A stretch of 64,000 nt of DNA from an uncultured Poribacteria bacterium (GTDB taxonomy: Bacteria > Poribacteria > WGA-4E > WGA-3G). Both the position numbers and the translations under genes were made by a program. This document shows positions 34,277-43,796 of this stretch, piece after piece. Location of the stretch: NCBI GenBank assembly GCA_958295855.1, contig OY282383.1:2522481-2586480 (forward strand), read 5' to 3'. The notes beneath the pieces are model-generated. The model was not told where the DNA came from, searched no databases, and worked only from the letters and a program-made list of their open reading frames with translations. The number at the start of each line of letters is the position of its first letter. Positions within the stretch are counted from its first letter, which is position 1.

Positions 34277-35773
34277 ATGGCAGAATCGAATGAGCGTGTT
34301 GCAGGCGGTACGCTTCCCGATTGGGAGGTTGCAGATTTACCTGCGCCGCCACCCTATCAGTTTGGAAAAGCATTTCGGAATATCTTAGGGCCCGGCATTA
34401 TTGCCTTAGGCGGTTCAATCGGCAGTGGAGAGTGGTTGCTCGGGCCCGCGATTACCGCGCAGTACGGCGGCAGGTTGCTCTGGATTGCAACAATTGCCAT
34501 CATACTTCAGGTCATACTAAACACAGAGGCCATCCGCTATACGCTTTATACTGGCGAACCGATGATGAGCGGCTACATGCGCTGCAAGCCAGGTGCGCCT
34601 TTCTGGATGTCTTTCTATTCGGGTATTAACTTTTTCGGGATTTGGCCGGGCTGGGCAATGACAGCGGCGACAGCTCTCGCTGCGGCATGGCTCGGCTATA
34701 TGCCGCAGGATGCAGATGGCGGCACGGTGCGCGTGTTTGCCTATCTTATCTTTTTCGCCTGTCTGGGGATTATGCTCTTCGGCGGAAAGATTTACAACGC
34801 CCTTGAGAAAGTACAACTCTTCATGGTAGTTTGGATTATCGGTTACCTTGTCGTCATCGATCTGTTTATGGTGCCGCCAAAAGTGTGGTGGAGTGCTATC
34901 AAAGGCTTCTTTAGTTTCGGGGCATTGCCAACCGCATCAGCAGATGGGCAGGTGAATTGGTTGCTGGTGGGTGCGTTTGCCGCGTATGCCGGCAGCGGTG
35001 GCTTAGGCAATGTCGGTATTACGCATTACGTTCGCGATAAAGGGTGGGGCATGAGTAGTCTCGTCGGCGCGATTCCCTCCATCATCGGCGGGCAAAATGT
35101 AACCCTCTCGCATTGGGGCAAAGTATTTCGGATTACGCCAGAAAACCTCAAACGGTTCAAGGAGTGGTGGAAATATGTTCGATTTGAGCAATATTATATC
35201 TGGATGATTGGGTGTTTCATCGGCATTGCACTGCCAGCGATGTTGACGTTGGCGTTTGTGCCCTCCGGGCAGGAGATGGACCAGTGGTCGGCGGCGGCAT
35301 TCCAAGCAGATGGGCTCGCCGCAAAAGGCGGTAGAAGCCTCTGGTATCTCACCTTACTCTGCGGTTTCTGGGTGCTGTTTTCGACGCAACTCGGCGGTGT
35401 AGACAGCGTCCCGCGCGGTTACACCGATATTATTTGGACAGGGTTGAAGCGCGCTCGAAAATTAGACGAACATAGTGCAAAATGGATTTACTATCCCATT
35501 CTGGGTGTTTATATTGTGTGGGGCATCATCGCGATGTATCTCGCCAAGCCGTTTTTCATGATTATGGTATCGGCAACAGTTGGCGGGTATCTGCTTGTGA
35601 TTTCGGCGATACATACGCTTTACGTAAACCGGAAATTCTTACCGCCGGAGATACAAGCACCCCTGTGGAAACAGATTGGACTGGTGTTGTGTGCAGGGTA
35701 CTATTCGATCTTCGGGAGCATAAACGTCTATCAAAAGGTACTTGTGCCTTATGTTTTCCCGATTTTTGGGTAA
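34277..35773 (+). CDS. Nramp-superfamily-like membrane transporter
   Basis: 498 residues with about eleven hydrophobic segments. The first helix reads L-G-P-G-I-I-A-L-G-G-S-I-G-S-G-E, the position of the D-P-G-N metal motif of true Nramp proteins, so metal ligands are absent. It therefore may move an organic acid or another solute rather than manganese or iron. It is coupled to the dehydrogenase gene by a three-base gap. It converges on the heme genes, with a dispersed repeat in the 30-base gap. Confidence 0.75.
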   Translation: MAESNERVAGGTLPDWEVADLPAPPPYQFGKAFRNILGPGIIALGGSIGSGEWLLGPAITAQYGGRLLWIATIAIILQVILNTEAIRYTLYTGEPMMSGYMRCKPGAPFWMSFYSGINFFGIWPGWAMTAATALAAAWLGYMPQDADGGTVRVFAYLIFFACLGIMLFGGKIYNALEKVQLFMVVWIIGYLVVIDLFMVPPKVWWSAIKGFFSFGALPTASADGQVNWLLVGAFAAYAGSGGLGNVGITHYVRDKGWGMSSLVGAIPSIIGGQNVTLSHWGKVFRITPENLKRFKEWWKYVRFEQYYIWMIGCFIGIALPAMLTLAFVPSGQEMDQWSAAAFQADGLAAKGGRSLWYLTLLCGFWVLFSTQLGGVDSVPRGYTDIIWTGLKRARKLDEHSAKWIYYPILGVYIVWGIIAMYLAKPFFMIMVSATVGGYLLVISAIHTLYVNRKFLPPEIQAPLWKQIGLVLCAGYYSIFGSINVYQKVLVPYVFPIFG

Positions 35774-35804
35774 GTTGCTGAGGCCTCGGGGTTACAAACC
35801 TCGC

Positions 35805-37385
35805 CTACAAGAAATTGTGATATGCCTCAACGATTGCTTTTACAAGACTCACTACTGAGGCTTCTTTGGCAACCACGTCCACGCGCACCCCACATTCCAC
35901 CGCCGTTTTCTGCGTCGTGGGACCGATGACGGCGACATGGACGTTTGCCAACAAAACTGTAGGCGGGTATGCAGGAAACATTTTTAGGAAGTTCATAACC
36001 GTTGAGGAACTGGTGAACGTGACAAGGTTTATGCTGCCGTTCAGCAGGGCCGCTTCAATTTCATCCCGATTTTCTCCTGCCACTTCGACGGTATTGTAGA
36101 GGGGAACCTCATCGACAAGTGCGCCCTTCTCGCGCAAACCATCGGGCAGAGCGGCAGTGGCAATTTTGGCTCGTGGGAGTAGGATTTTCTTACCGTGCAG
36201 GGCCGCCATTTCAGTCGCGATGGTACTGCCACGGGAGCGCGCTGGGACAAAATCGGGGTGGATGCCGATGTGGTTTAGCGCGTCCACCGTTTTTGGGCCA
36301 ACTGCACAGATCTTGCACCTACCGAACGCGCGTGCATCCTTTCCATTTTCCCGGAGGCGTTCATAGAGAATTTTTACGGCATTGACACTCGTAAAGATTA
36401 CCCAATCGTATTCGTGCAATTTAGCGATGGCCGCCGCCGCGCTCCGTAGCGCAAGCTCCCTGTCCCTGAGTGCCTCTGTTTGTGGGCTCGCCGCAATAGG
36501 TTGAATCTTTATGGTGGGGAATTGGATGACTTCGGCACCGTTTGCCTCCAAGAGGTCTGCGAATTCGCTTGCTTGTGCGCGGGCGCGCGTGACAAGGATG
36601 CGCTTTCCGAAGAGCGGTTTGGTGTCAAACCATCGGAGTTGTTCGCGGAGGCGGTTGACTTCACCGATGACAATAATTGCAGGGCTTTCCAGTTGGGCTG
36701 CAGCCACTTTTTGGACAATATCTTCAAGGGTACCTTGGACAATCTGCTGTTGTGGTGTCGTTCCGACACGGATTAAACTAACGGGGGTTTGTGGGTTTCT
36801 GCCGTGTGTCATCAGTCGTTCGACGATCTGGCGGAGGTGCGCAACCCCCATGTAGACGACAAGCGTGTCTACTGCTGTCGCGAGTTGTTCCCAGTTGATA
36901 TTTGAATCCGGACGTAATGCTGCGGCATGCCCCGTGACGAACGCAACGGATGAGGCGTAGTCGCGGTGAGTGACCGGGATGCCCGCATAAGCGGATGCTG
37001 CGATGGCAGAAGTGATGCCAGGGACAACTTCAAAAGGAATTCCTGCTTCGGCGAGTACAACAGCTTCTTCGCCGCCGCGCCCAAAAATATAGGGATCGCC
37101 GCCCTTGAGCCGAACAACGACTTTGCCAGCCGCCGCGTGTTTTATCAGCAACTGGTTGAGTTCTGTTTGGCGGGTTGTTCGGATTCTCGGGTCGGGGGCT
37201 TGAATCCTTTCGGTATGTGCAGGGCAGTGTTCAAGCAGTGTGTTGTTCAGCAGCAGATCATAGATGACAACATCGGCGCGTTGAAGGCATTCCAGGCCTT
37301 TAAGGGTGAGGAGTTTCCTATCGCCGGGCCCGGCACCAACGATATAGACTATGCCGGGGTGCGGTTTATTGGTAAACGCATTCAT
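35805..37385 (-). CDS. hemD: Uroporphyrinogen-III methyltransferase/synthase fusion (CobA-HemD)
   Basis: 526 residues. Residues 1-255 are the SUMT half (Y-I-V-G-A-G-P-G-D, V-V-R-L-K-G-G-D-P-Y-I-F-G-R-G-G-E-E), making precorrin-2 for siroheme/cobalamin. Residues 265-520 are uroporphyrinogen-III synthase (F-T-S-V-N-A-V, T-F-T-S-S-S-T-V). The fusion is known from many bacteria. The start overlaps the hemC stop by four bases. The gene ends 30 bases from the converging transporter gene. Confidence 0.93.
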   Translation of the reverse strand: MNAFTNKPHPGIVYIVGAGPGDRKLLTLKGLECLQRADVVIYDLLLNNTLLEHCPAHTERIQAPDPRIRTTRQTELNQLLIKHAAAGKVVVRLKGGDPYIFGRGGEEAVVLAEAGIPFEVVPGITSAIAASAYAGIPVTHRDYASSVAFVTGHAAALRPDSNINWEQLATAVDTLVVYMGVAHLRQIVERLMTHGRNPQTPVSLIRVGTTPQQQIVQGTLEDIVQKVAAAQLESPAIIVIGEVNRLREQLRWFDTKPLFGKRILVTRARAQASEFADLLEANGAEVIQFPTIKIQPIAASPQTEALRDRELALRSAAAAIAKLHEYDWVIFTSVNAVKILYERLRENGKDARAFGRCKICAVGPKTVDALNHIGIHPDFVPARSRGSTIATEMAALHGKKILLPRAKIATAALPDGLREKGALVDEVPLYNTVEVAGENRDEIEAALLNGSINLVTFTSSSTVMNFLKMFPAYPPTVLLANVHVAVIGPTTQKTAVECGVRVDVVAKEASVVSLVKAIVEAYHNFL

Positions 37386-38344
37386 GTTTTTAGATTGAGG
37401 GAGGGGTTTGTAACCCCGGTACTACCTGCCTCTACCCTCTTTAACAGTCGCCCTGACGAACCTGTTTGAAGTCTTTCGGCGAGGATTCTGCCCAAGTGTT
37501 CTGGTGCGTCTGGCGTTCCGGTGGCATCCACTATAACACGATAGGCACCCTGAGGATGGTAGGCAGTGGCAATAATTGACAGTTCACCACGCACATGGCG
37601 AGCATAGACTCCCAGCGGTAGGTGGCATCCGCCACCGAGGATTTCCAATACGGTTCTTTCAGCAGTAACCTCAGCAGTTGTCTTGCTGTCGTTTAGCGGT
37701 GCGAGTAGACTATGGACAGTGCTATCCCCTTCCCGTGCTTCAATTGCAAGCGCCCCCTGTCCGGCAGCGGGCACTATCCGGTCTGCATCAAAAACTTGTG
37801 TGATAATTTCCGGTTCAAAGAGGCGTTTGACACCTGCTGCAGCGAGTACAATTCCAGCAAGATCGGTTTCGCGAAGTTTGCGTAACCGGGTATCAATGTT
37901 GCCTCGGACATCAACAACTTGCACACGTCGACACATGCTGAGAATCTGCGCTTTCCGACGTGGGCTTGTGGTACCGATTTTGGCACCGCGTGGTAGTTGT
38001 TCTAAGAGTAGCCCTGTGCGTGTGATGAGCACATCACGTACATCATCCCGTTTCGGAATAGCGGCAATGCAAAGTCCTTGCGGCAATGTTGTAGGGAGAT
38101 CCTTTAGGCTATGGACAGCGACATCTATGTCACCGTTTAAGAGCGCGATTTCTATCTCTTTGGTAAAAGCACCTTTGCCCAATTCCAGCAAAGAACGGTT
38201 TTGGAGAGTATCGCCGGTGGTTTTGATAATTTTGAGGGAAACTTGAATATCAGGAAAATGGTGTGCCAATTGCTTCTTAACAAATTGTGCTTGCCAGAGC
38301 GCGAGTTGGCTGCCACGTGTTCCGATTGTGAGCGAGGTGTTCAT
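37382..38344 (-). CDS. hemC: Hydroxymethylbilane synthase
   Basis: 320 residues from ATG 38344 (GAGG at seven bases). Opening I-G-T-R-G-S-Q-L-A-L-W-Q-A and later S-L-K-D-L-P-T (Asp of the active site). The dipyrromethane-cofactor Cys lies in G-G-G-C-H-L-P-L-G. Polymerises four porphobilinogens. In the hemA-hemC-hemD operon driven by the promoter at 39727. The last codons run into a repeat-like ggagggg sequence but stay within the normal length. Confidence 0.95.
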   Translation of the reverse strand: MNTSLTIGTRGSQLALWQAQFVKKQLAHHFPDIQVSLKIIKTTGDTLQNRSLLELGKGAFTKEIEIALLNGDIDVAVHSLKDLPTTLPQGLCIAAIPKRDDVRDVLITRTGLLLEQLPRGAKIGTTSPRRKAQILSMCRRVQVVDVRGNIDTRLRKLRETDLAGIVLAAAGVKRLFEPEIITQVFDADRIVPAAGQGALAIEAREGDSTVHSLLAPLNDSKTTAEVTAERTVLEILGGGCHLPLGVYARHVRGELSIIATAYHPQGAYRVIVDATGTPDAPEHLGRILAERLQTGSSGRLLKRVEAGSTGVTNPSLNLKT

Positions 38345-38374
38345 CACAGTTCCTCATTTTCTTGTAGGGAGGGT

Positions 38375-39679
38375 TTATACCCCCGATGCTTCATCTTCGT
38401 TAGCCTCCAATGCAAACATTTCCTGTAAAGCGTGGACATATTGCCCATGGTCGGCATCGCCATCGTTCACCGCCTGGCGTAAATTTTTGACAGGATGGTG
38501 GAGGAGTTTTTTAACAATTGCCTGCGTCATAGATGCGACGGCTGCCTCCTGCTTATTGGACAATTCTGTTTTGCCAAGGCATGCCTGCAATTCGGTTTCG
38601 GCTACCTGTTGAAACTGCTGATGCAGTGCCTTAATGGTCGGACTGACTTCAAGGATTTGCAATTGGGCATGAAATCGTTTCGCTTCTTCGGAGACAATAT
38701 GTTCTGCCCGGGTCGCTTCCTGCTGCCGGTCCTTGAGGTTAGCGGCAACAACTGCTTCCAAATCATCAATGTTATAGAGGAAGGCGTGGTCGATTTTACC
38801 CACGTCTGGTTCAATGTCGCGCGGGACAGCGATGTCAATGAGAAACATATATCGGTGCTTCCGTTTTTTCATGATGTCGGCGAGCGGTTTCCGCTTGATG
38901 AGATAATAGGGGGCATCGGTGGAGCTGATGACAATATCAGCATCAACGAGAAAGCCGAGGTCATCTTCGTAAGCAAACGGGATTCCTTTGAACTTCTGGG
39001 CGATTTTAACTGCCCGTTCGTAGGTGCGATTGGCAACAATTACCTTGGAAACACCGTTGGCGACGAGGTGCTTCGCTGTGAGTTCGCTCATTTCGCCTGC
39101 GCCGATAATCGCGACAGTTTTCTCCTCCAACGTATTGAAAATTCTTTTTGCCAGTTCAACAGCAGCATAACTGATCGAAACAGCACCGGTAGCGATAGTG
39201 GTTTCAGAACGAATTCTTTTGCCAACACTGAATGCCTTGGCAAAGAGGCGGTTTAGGATAGTGCCTGCTCCCCCTGCTGAGCGCGAGATATCGTATGCCG
39301 CTTTAACCTGCCCCAAGATTTGGGGCTCGCCAACTATCATGGAGTCAAGGCTGGCTGTGACTCTGAAGAGATGCCGGATTGTCTCCAGATCGTGGTGAAA
39401 ATAGCTCCATTTCTTGAGTGCTTCCACGCCGATGCGGTGATAGCGCGAGAGGAATTCGACCAGCATTTTGGCAGGTGCCTCGGCATGCCGGCGTGAATTC
39501 GCAACCGCATAGAGTTCCACCCGGTTGCAGGTAGAGAGAATTACTGCCTCTTGAACCTGATAAGATTCACGAAGACGCTGGAGAGATTCAATAAGTTGTT
39601 CTTCGGAAAACGCCAATCTTTCCCTGAATTCAATGGGAGCAACATGATGACTAGTTCCGATGGAGACAATCTGATTCAT
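38375..39679 (-). CDS. hemA: Glutamyl-tRNA reductase
   Basis: 434 residues. First step of the C5 pathway from glutamyl-tRNA. The N-terminal S-T-C-N-R-V-E-L-Y contains the catalytic Cys, and V-G-E-P-Q-I-L-G-Q-V-K and the NADPH site G-A-G-E-M-S-E follow; a dimerisation helix ends the protein. No ribosome site is obvious before the ATG. A consensus promoter is 48 bases upstream. hemL and hemB further upstream complete glutamate to porphobilinogen. Confidence 0.96.
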   Translation of the reverse strand: MNQIVSIGTSHHVAPIEFRERLAFSEEQLIESLQRLRESYQVQEAVILSTCNRVELYAVANSRRHAEAPAKMLVEFLSRYHRIGVEALKKWSYFHHDLETIRHLFRVTASLDSMIVGEPQILGQVKAAYDISRSAGGAGTILNRLFAKAFSVGKRIRSETTIATGAVSISYAAVELAKRIFNTLEEKTVAIIGAGEMSELTAKHLVANGVSKVIVANRTYERAVKIAQKFKGIPFAYEDDLGFLVDADIVISSTDAPYYLIKRKPLADIMKKRKHRYMFLIDIAVPRDIEPDVGKIDHAFLYNIDDLEAVVAANLKDRQQEATRAEHIVSEEAKRFHAQLQILEVSPTIKALHQQFQQVAETELQACLGKTELSNKQEAAVASMTQAIVKKLLHHPVKNLRQAVNDGDADHGQYVHALQEMFALEANEDEASGV

Positions 39680-39726
39680 TTTTTTAGCAAAAAATCTAAA
39701 TGGTGAAACATTTTTACGTTGGATAA

Positions 39727-39755
39727 ATTATATCACATATTAAGGAGTGTGTCAA
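39727..39755 (-). promoter_or_regulatory. hemA-hemC-hemD operon promoter
   Basis: Minus strand: TTGACA, 17 bases, TATAAT, a full sigma70 consensus. It lies between the AAA ATPase gene and hemA, so hemACD has its own start. Confidence 0.85.
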
Positions 39756-39784
39756 ATTTAGAAGTCTCGATTCAGAGATGGCTC

Positions 39785-41377
39785 CTATCGGGAAGGACGT
39801 TCTTGGAGAACAGGAATTACGTAGCTGCGAATTGTGCAGCCATTCACGGTATCCGTTTCCACCTGCGGGCATGGATTTTGCCGATGGTCGAACACCACAT
39901 AGTAACCTTCCGTTTCTCCTTCCAATTTGAGGTAGGCTGCGAGTTGCTGCTTGCCTGTCTGATAGCCTCTTTCGCTTCGCCATACCTTCGTTTCAACGAT
40001 GTATGTCTGTCCCTTGTGCGAGATGACAAGAGCTGCCCTGCCTCTGCCTGTTGGGACTTCTAAGTACATGGCAGCGCCAATGATTTTCACAAACTCGTCA
40101 AGATAGGCAAAAAGCAGATATTGCCCAACGAATTCTTGGGGTGTCTTCGGCACTTGGAGTATCCTGAATCCCGCGCGTGCGACGAAATCTTTGAAATTTT
40201 CAATGAGGATATGCATCTGAATCTGCCCTGTCTGCGTGATATATTCGGTAAAGTCTATGGGGCCGTCCTCAGAAAAGTATTCGTCCTCAAGCCCGTTTAT
40301 TAGGGGCTTAAGTGCTTGGATGATACAGTGAAGATAGATTGGATTTAGAATCTGACACATTCCATCTTGTCCCTTTGCGATAATACCGTAAGTTGCGAGT
40401 TCACTGACCGTCTCGTTGTGCAGGGTGAAAGTGATGCGGGTGCCATAAAAAGCGATACGCATGAGCATTTTTTCAAAGCGTGCATCTCTGCGGATATTTA
40501 TAATGAGATGCTCAATATTTGTGTTTCTCTCCTCAATGAGGCGTGTATACGCTTGCGAGAAGTGATGAATCTGAATCGTCTCCGATTTTGGAATGTCAAG
40601 TTCCTCGGTGAGGATTTGCGCGAGTCTATTGACGAGGAAGGGTTGTCCCGCTGTCTGTTTATGCAGGCTTTTAATGACTGCCGGCGCGAAGGATTGTCCG
40701 ACTTCGTCGGTATACTGTGCGAGCAGTTCATGTACCTGTTCTGGGGTGAAATTTTTCAGCGTAAACTCATCCTGTATATTAAATGGTGAGATAGAGAGAT
40801 CGTAGTCAAGTTGTGTGATGCTTTTCACGCCGACAATGCCGACACTATAGGGGCATCGTGGGCCGCATCGAGAGAGATATATGTCCCGGAGTGTGTGCAG
40901 AAAACCGCGTGCAGCCTGTTGTGGCATGCCATCAAACTCGTCAATAATCATCACAAGCCGCTGCTTTTCCAATAAACTGCCGAGGTGCTCAAAGAAGTCT
41001 CCCATAGAAAGATGGTCGGTTACCTCTGCGCGCCCCAAAAAGTGACTTAAAGCGGCTGGCATCGGCTGTCCGCGCCTTTGAAAAACGCCTACAATTTGTT
41101 GACAGAGTCTTTTCCAGAGGTGCGGATAAAAACGGGCGGGGGTACTGTCCACATACCTCTCAAAATTGAGTTGTATTGGCAAATAGGTATCCCCTTCGTC
41201 TTCAAGTGCATCAAGTGCGTTTTGGAAGAACGTGGTTTTTCCTGTCTGCCTCGGTGCGAAGAGAACGATATAGCGTCCTTGTTTAACACGCTGAACGTAA
41301 TCAGCGAGCTTCTCGCTTCGGGCTACGACGTAGTGTTCTTCGGCATTGACAGGGCCTTGCGTCCAAAATTGCCTCAT
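39785..41377 (-). CDS. AAA ATPase with C-terminal PD-(D/E)XK domain
   Basis: 530 residues. The first 350 residues are an AAA-ATPase-like domain: Walker A A-P-R-Q-T-G-K-T-T (about 41-49), Walker B M-I-I-D-E-F-D (about 149-155), and a helical lid. The C-terminal 120 residues show A-A-L-V-I-S-H and Y-I-V-E-T-K-V-W, the E-x-K of a PD-(D/E)XK fold, with Q-L-A-A-Y after it. Such fusions are common, often in multiple copies, in anaerobes and uncultured bacteria, and are uncharacterised; a role in DNA handling or mobile-element immunity is only guessed. It interrupts the heme cluster. Confidence 0.85.
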   Translation of the reverse strand: MRQFWTQGPVNAEEHYVVARSEKLADYVQRVKQGRYIVLFAPRQTGKTTFFQNALDALEDEGDTYLPIQLNFERYVDSTPARFYPHLWKRLCQQIVGVFQRRGQPMPAALSHFLGRAEVTDHLSMGDFFEHLGSLLEKQRLVMIIDEFDGMPQQAARGFLHTLRDIYLSRCGPRCPYSVGIVGVKSITQLDYDLSISPFNIQDEFTLKNFTPEQVHELLAQYTDEVGQSFAPAVIKSLHKQTAGQPFLVNRLAQILTEELDIPKSETIQIHHFSQAYTRLIEERNTNIEHLIINIRRDARFEKMLMRIAFYGTRITFTLHNETVSELATYGIIAKGQDGMCQILNPIYLHCIIQALKPLINGLEDEYFSEDGPIDFTEYITQTGQIQMHILIENFKDFVARAGFRILQVPKTPQEFVGQYLLFAYLDEFVKIIGAAMYLEVPTGRGRAALVISHKGQTYIVETKVWRSERGYQTGKQQLAAYLKLEGETEGYYVVFDHRQNPCPQVETDTVNGCTIRSYVIPVLQERPSR

Positions 41378-41446
41378 TTCTTCCTCCTCGCCTTCCCATG
41401 TTTCTTGTACAAGACATTGTATCAGATGCCCGTGTGAAATTCAAGT

Positions 41447-42289
41447 TTATCGATAAGTATGCATGCTGTCTAAAAAGAGATCCACGCCGACGTAGGTGCA
41501 GAGCACGGCGACAAAACCGATGATTGCCGAATACGCTGCTCTTCGCCCGTGCCATCCCCAAAATTGGCGGATACCAATTTGGGCAACATAGATAAACCAA
41601 GTCATCAGCGTGGAAATCACCTTCGCATCAAGCCATTTCCACGGTACATCCTGGATATATTGGGTCCAGAGGCTCCCGACAATAACCCCCATTGTGAGCA
41701 GAATCACGCCAAGAATTGTGCAACGATACCCGAGTTCATCTGAAGTACCGAGGGAGGGGAGGAGATTTTGGAGGAGCGTATGCGTCTTTTCGCGAATTCG
41801 CCGCTCTGCCATCAGGTACATCAACCCAAACCCAAATGCGGCGATAAACGCTGCATAAGCGAGAAAAATGAGTGTGGTATGAGCGATGAGCCAATAGTTT
41901 TGCAACGATTCCGGAAGCGCAGCGGTGTCTGTGGCGAAACTATAAGAAATGAGTATGGCAATGAATGCAACTGGCATCACGAAGCTGCCGAGTGTACGCA
42001 GATGCGTCAAACGCACGATGATGAGGTAGATGAGCGTGATTGCCCATGCAAAAAAGGCGGTGGAGTCAGTCCAGTGCGTCATCGGGAAATGCCCTTGCTG
42101 TAGCCACCAGAGTGCAATAAAGAGCGTCAACAGAGCAAAACCGATGGTAGTTCCCCAAAAAGCGATGTGCTCAATTGTCGGGCGAAGCAGTGGTGTTTCG
42201 GTGCGATTTCCGATGGCCAGCGAGAGTGTCTGAAAAATGCTTGCCGATAAGTATATCAGAAGGGTGAGGAGAAAGAGAAAATTTATCAT
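41447..42289 (-). CDS. CcsA/HemX-like cytochrome c assembly membrane protein
   Basis: 280 residues, about eight membrane segments. The heme-handling family is suggested by G-S-L-W-T-Q-Y near residue 200, followed by W-K-W-L-D-A-K and R-Q-F-W-G-W, a Trp-rich stretch related to the WWD region; His residues occur at the membrane face (H-W-T-D, A-H-T-T). In Bacillus, hemX lies beside hemA; here it lies between the AAA ATPase gene and the Met8-like gene. It either assembles cytochrome c or tunes glutamyl-tRNA reductase; sequence does not choose. Confidence 0.82.
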   Translation of the reverse strand: MINFLFLLTLLIYLSASIFQTLSLAIGNRTETPLLRPTIEHIAFWGTTIGFALLTLFIALWWLQQGHFPMTHWTDSTAFFAWAITLIYLIIVRLTHLRTLGSFVMPVAFIAILISYSFATDTAALPESLQNYWLIAHTTLIFLAYAAFIAAFGFGLMYLMAERRIREKTHTLLQNLLPSLGTSDELGYRCTILGVILLTMGVIVGSLWTQYIQDVPWKWLDAKVISTLMTWFIYVAQIGIRQFWGWHGRRAAYSAIIGFVAVLCTYVGVDLFLDSMHTYR

Positions 42290-42371
42290 AAGAGTTATCG
42301 GTTATTCTTCTAACGAATGACAACTATTCTTCAATACGAAAACAATTAAGGGTAGACACAAGGCACTACCC

Positions 42372-43589
42372 CTACATCTTTGCGGTATGTGCCTCTAACA
42401 GGGCTGTGGTGAAGGTGTTGGCACGTGCCAGTTTGCCGTGCCGAACCCAATTGAAAAGGCATTCAGCGGAACATTCAGGGTTTGTGAGCCCAAGGCAGCA
42501 TGTTGTAGGAGGGGTTTGTAGTGGTATTTTACCCCGCTTGCGGGGTATATTACCATTTCCCGATGCCTCATCTTCAACGTTGCTGATGAGCGTCTCAAAA
42601 AAGTCTGCGCGCGCTTTAGGTGTCGGAAAAGCCTTGAGGATTTCGGGGCGGCGCATCCCCAGAAATTCAATAAATGCACCATAGCCGTTGTTTTCAAACT
42701 GGTTCGCGAGGCTTTTATGCAGCCATTTCGCCTTGCCAATGTCCGCGGAGTCTCGGGCTGATACACTAATTATCAGATTGCCATCTATTATGAGATTCGG
42801 TGTGAAATAAGTGCCAGCATCCGGTGCATCAAGATACTCCCGCATGAATGCCGCTTCACTTTCACAAGGTATGTCTACAGCGGAGAACTTGTCTGCAATA
42901 ACAAGGAACGCACTGTCCATCGGAGTGGATTCTTTTGTCATCTCGTCAGGTGCCATACATAAAACGGAAGCACCGCACTGACGTAACAATGAAACTCGGC
43001 GTTCAATTTCTGGGGTTTTCTGCTCACATAAGACAATGCACTTGCGATTTTCCAATAGGAGATAAACGGGATAGGGCAGCCCTTCGTCTTCAATGGGGAC
43101 AGGCTTTCCATTTTGGTATCCGAGCGTGTATAACGATGTCGCACCGAGCATGTGCTCGAGGTATTCGCGGATGCGGCGGCTCGTTGCCGGGCTTTTTCCA
43201 CTCGTGGAGATGCTAACCATGAGTTCGCCCTCTGTTACGACAGAAGCAGCGGCAAAGGTGCATTGTGGTATAACATCGACCACGTTGACTAAGCGAATTT
43301 TGTTCTCTTCGTGTGCTTCGGCGAAAACAGCGGTATTCATCACTGTAGAATCGGTTGCAGCGCAGACAAGAAAGTAGCCGCAGGTATCACCTGCTTCCAC
43401 CTGTCGTTTGTGCCAGAAAATTTTGCCGATGTGCGCGAGGAACGCCAGCAACGCTGTTGCCGCAGGACTAATCAATGTGACTTCGCCTCCACTAAGGAGC
43501 AGGGAGACAACTTTCCGCTCTGCAACGGTGCCGCCGCCAACGACGAGGCATTTCCGATTTTGAAGATTTATGTATGCTGGATAAAACAT
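42372..43589 (-). CDS. Met8-like precorrin-2 dehydrogenase/ferrochelatase with internal duplication
   Basis: 405 residues, about twice the usual 200. Residues 1-170 are a siroheme synthase N-domain (L-V-V-G-G-G-T-V-A-E-R-K, then I-S-T-S-G-K-S-P). Residues about 172-330 repeat it: Y-P-V-Y-L-L-L-E-N-R-K-C-I-V parallels Y-P-A-Y-I-N-L-Q-N-R-K-C-L-V, and I-I-S-V-S-A-R-D-S parallels M-V-S-I-S-T-S-G-K-S. The second half has lost G-G-G, so only the first should bind NAD. The C-terminal part contains a dispersed palindrome read as N-I-P-R-K-R-G-K-I. It makes siroheme from the product of the CobA half. Confidence 0.85.
   Translation of the reverse strand: MFYPAYINLQNRKCLVVGGGTVAERKVVSLLLSGGEVTLISPAATALLAFLAHIGKIFWHKRQVEAGDTCGYFLVCAATDSTVMNTAVFAEAHEENKIRLVNVVDVIPQCTFAAASVVTEGELMVSISTSGKSPATSRRIREYLEHMLGATSLYTLGYQNGKPVPIEDEGLPYPVYLLLENRKCIVLCEQKTPEIERRVSLLRQCGASVLCMAPDEMTKESTPMDSAFLVIADKFSAVDIPCESEAAFMREYLDAPDAGTYFTPNLIIDGNLIISVSARDSADIGKAKWLHKSLANQFENNGYGAFIEFLGMRRPEILKAFPTPKARADFFETLISNVEDEASGNGNIPRKRGKIPLQTPPTTCCLGLTNPECSAECLFNWVRHGKLARANTFTTALLEAHTAKM
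42523..42554. repeat. GGTA-palindrome inserted in the Met8-like gene
   Basis: ggtattttaccccgcttgcggggtatattacc is a near-perfect hairpin inside codons about 345-356 and keeps the reading frame. Related hairpins lie at 43612, 47223, 48932, 56529, 60274 and 63668. Confidence 0.85.
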
Positions 43590-43796
43590 TTTTCGTTAAT
43601 TCGGTGATGGTAAATGCCCCTGTAAACAGGGGTTAATACCCTCACTGCTCCGCTTTTTCCGCATGAGGTATTTACCCCCGCAAGCGGGGAATGCACCCTC
43701 TGCAAAATCGGGTTTCTGATGAGTGCTTGAGGGTATTGGGCGTGAATTAGGTTTTAAGAGTGGTGGGAGGCGCGATGCGGAGATCGCTCCTACCTC
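43590..43796. repeat. Repeat-rich spacer before the Met8-like gene
   Basis: Holds several hairpins (cccctgtaaacagggg; tacccccgcaagcggggaatg) and a stretch, gcgggtttctgatgagtgc…gtgaattaggttttaa, that is shared with 47270-47325 upstream of the polyprenyl synthase gene. The cgttaatt motif just before the start codon also recurs before the polyprenyl synthase and hemL genes. Confidence 0.7.
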
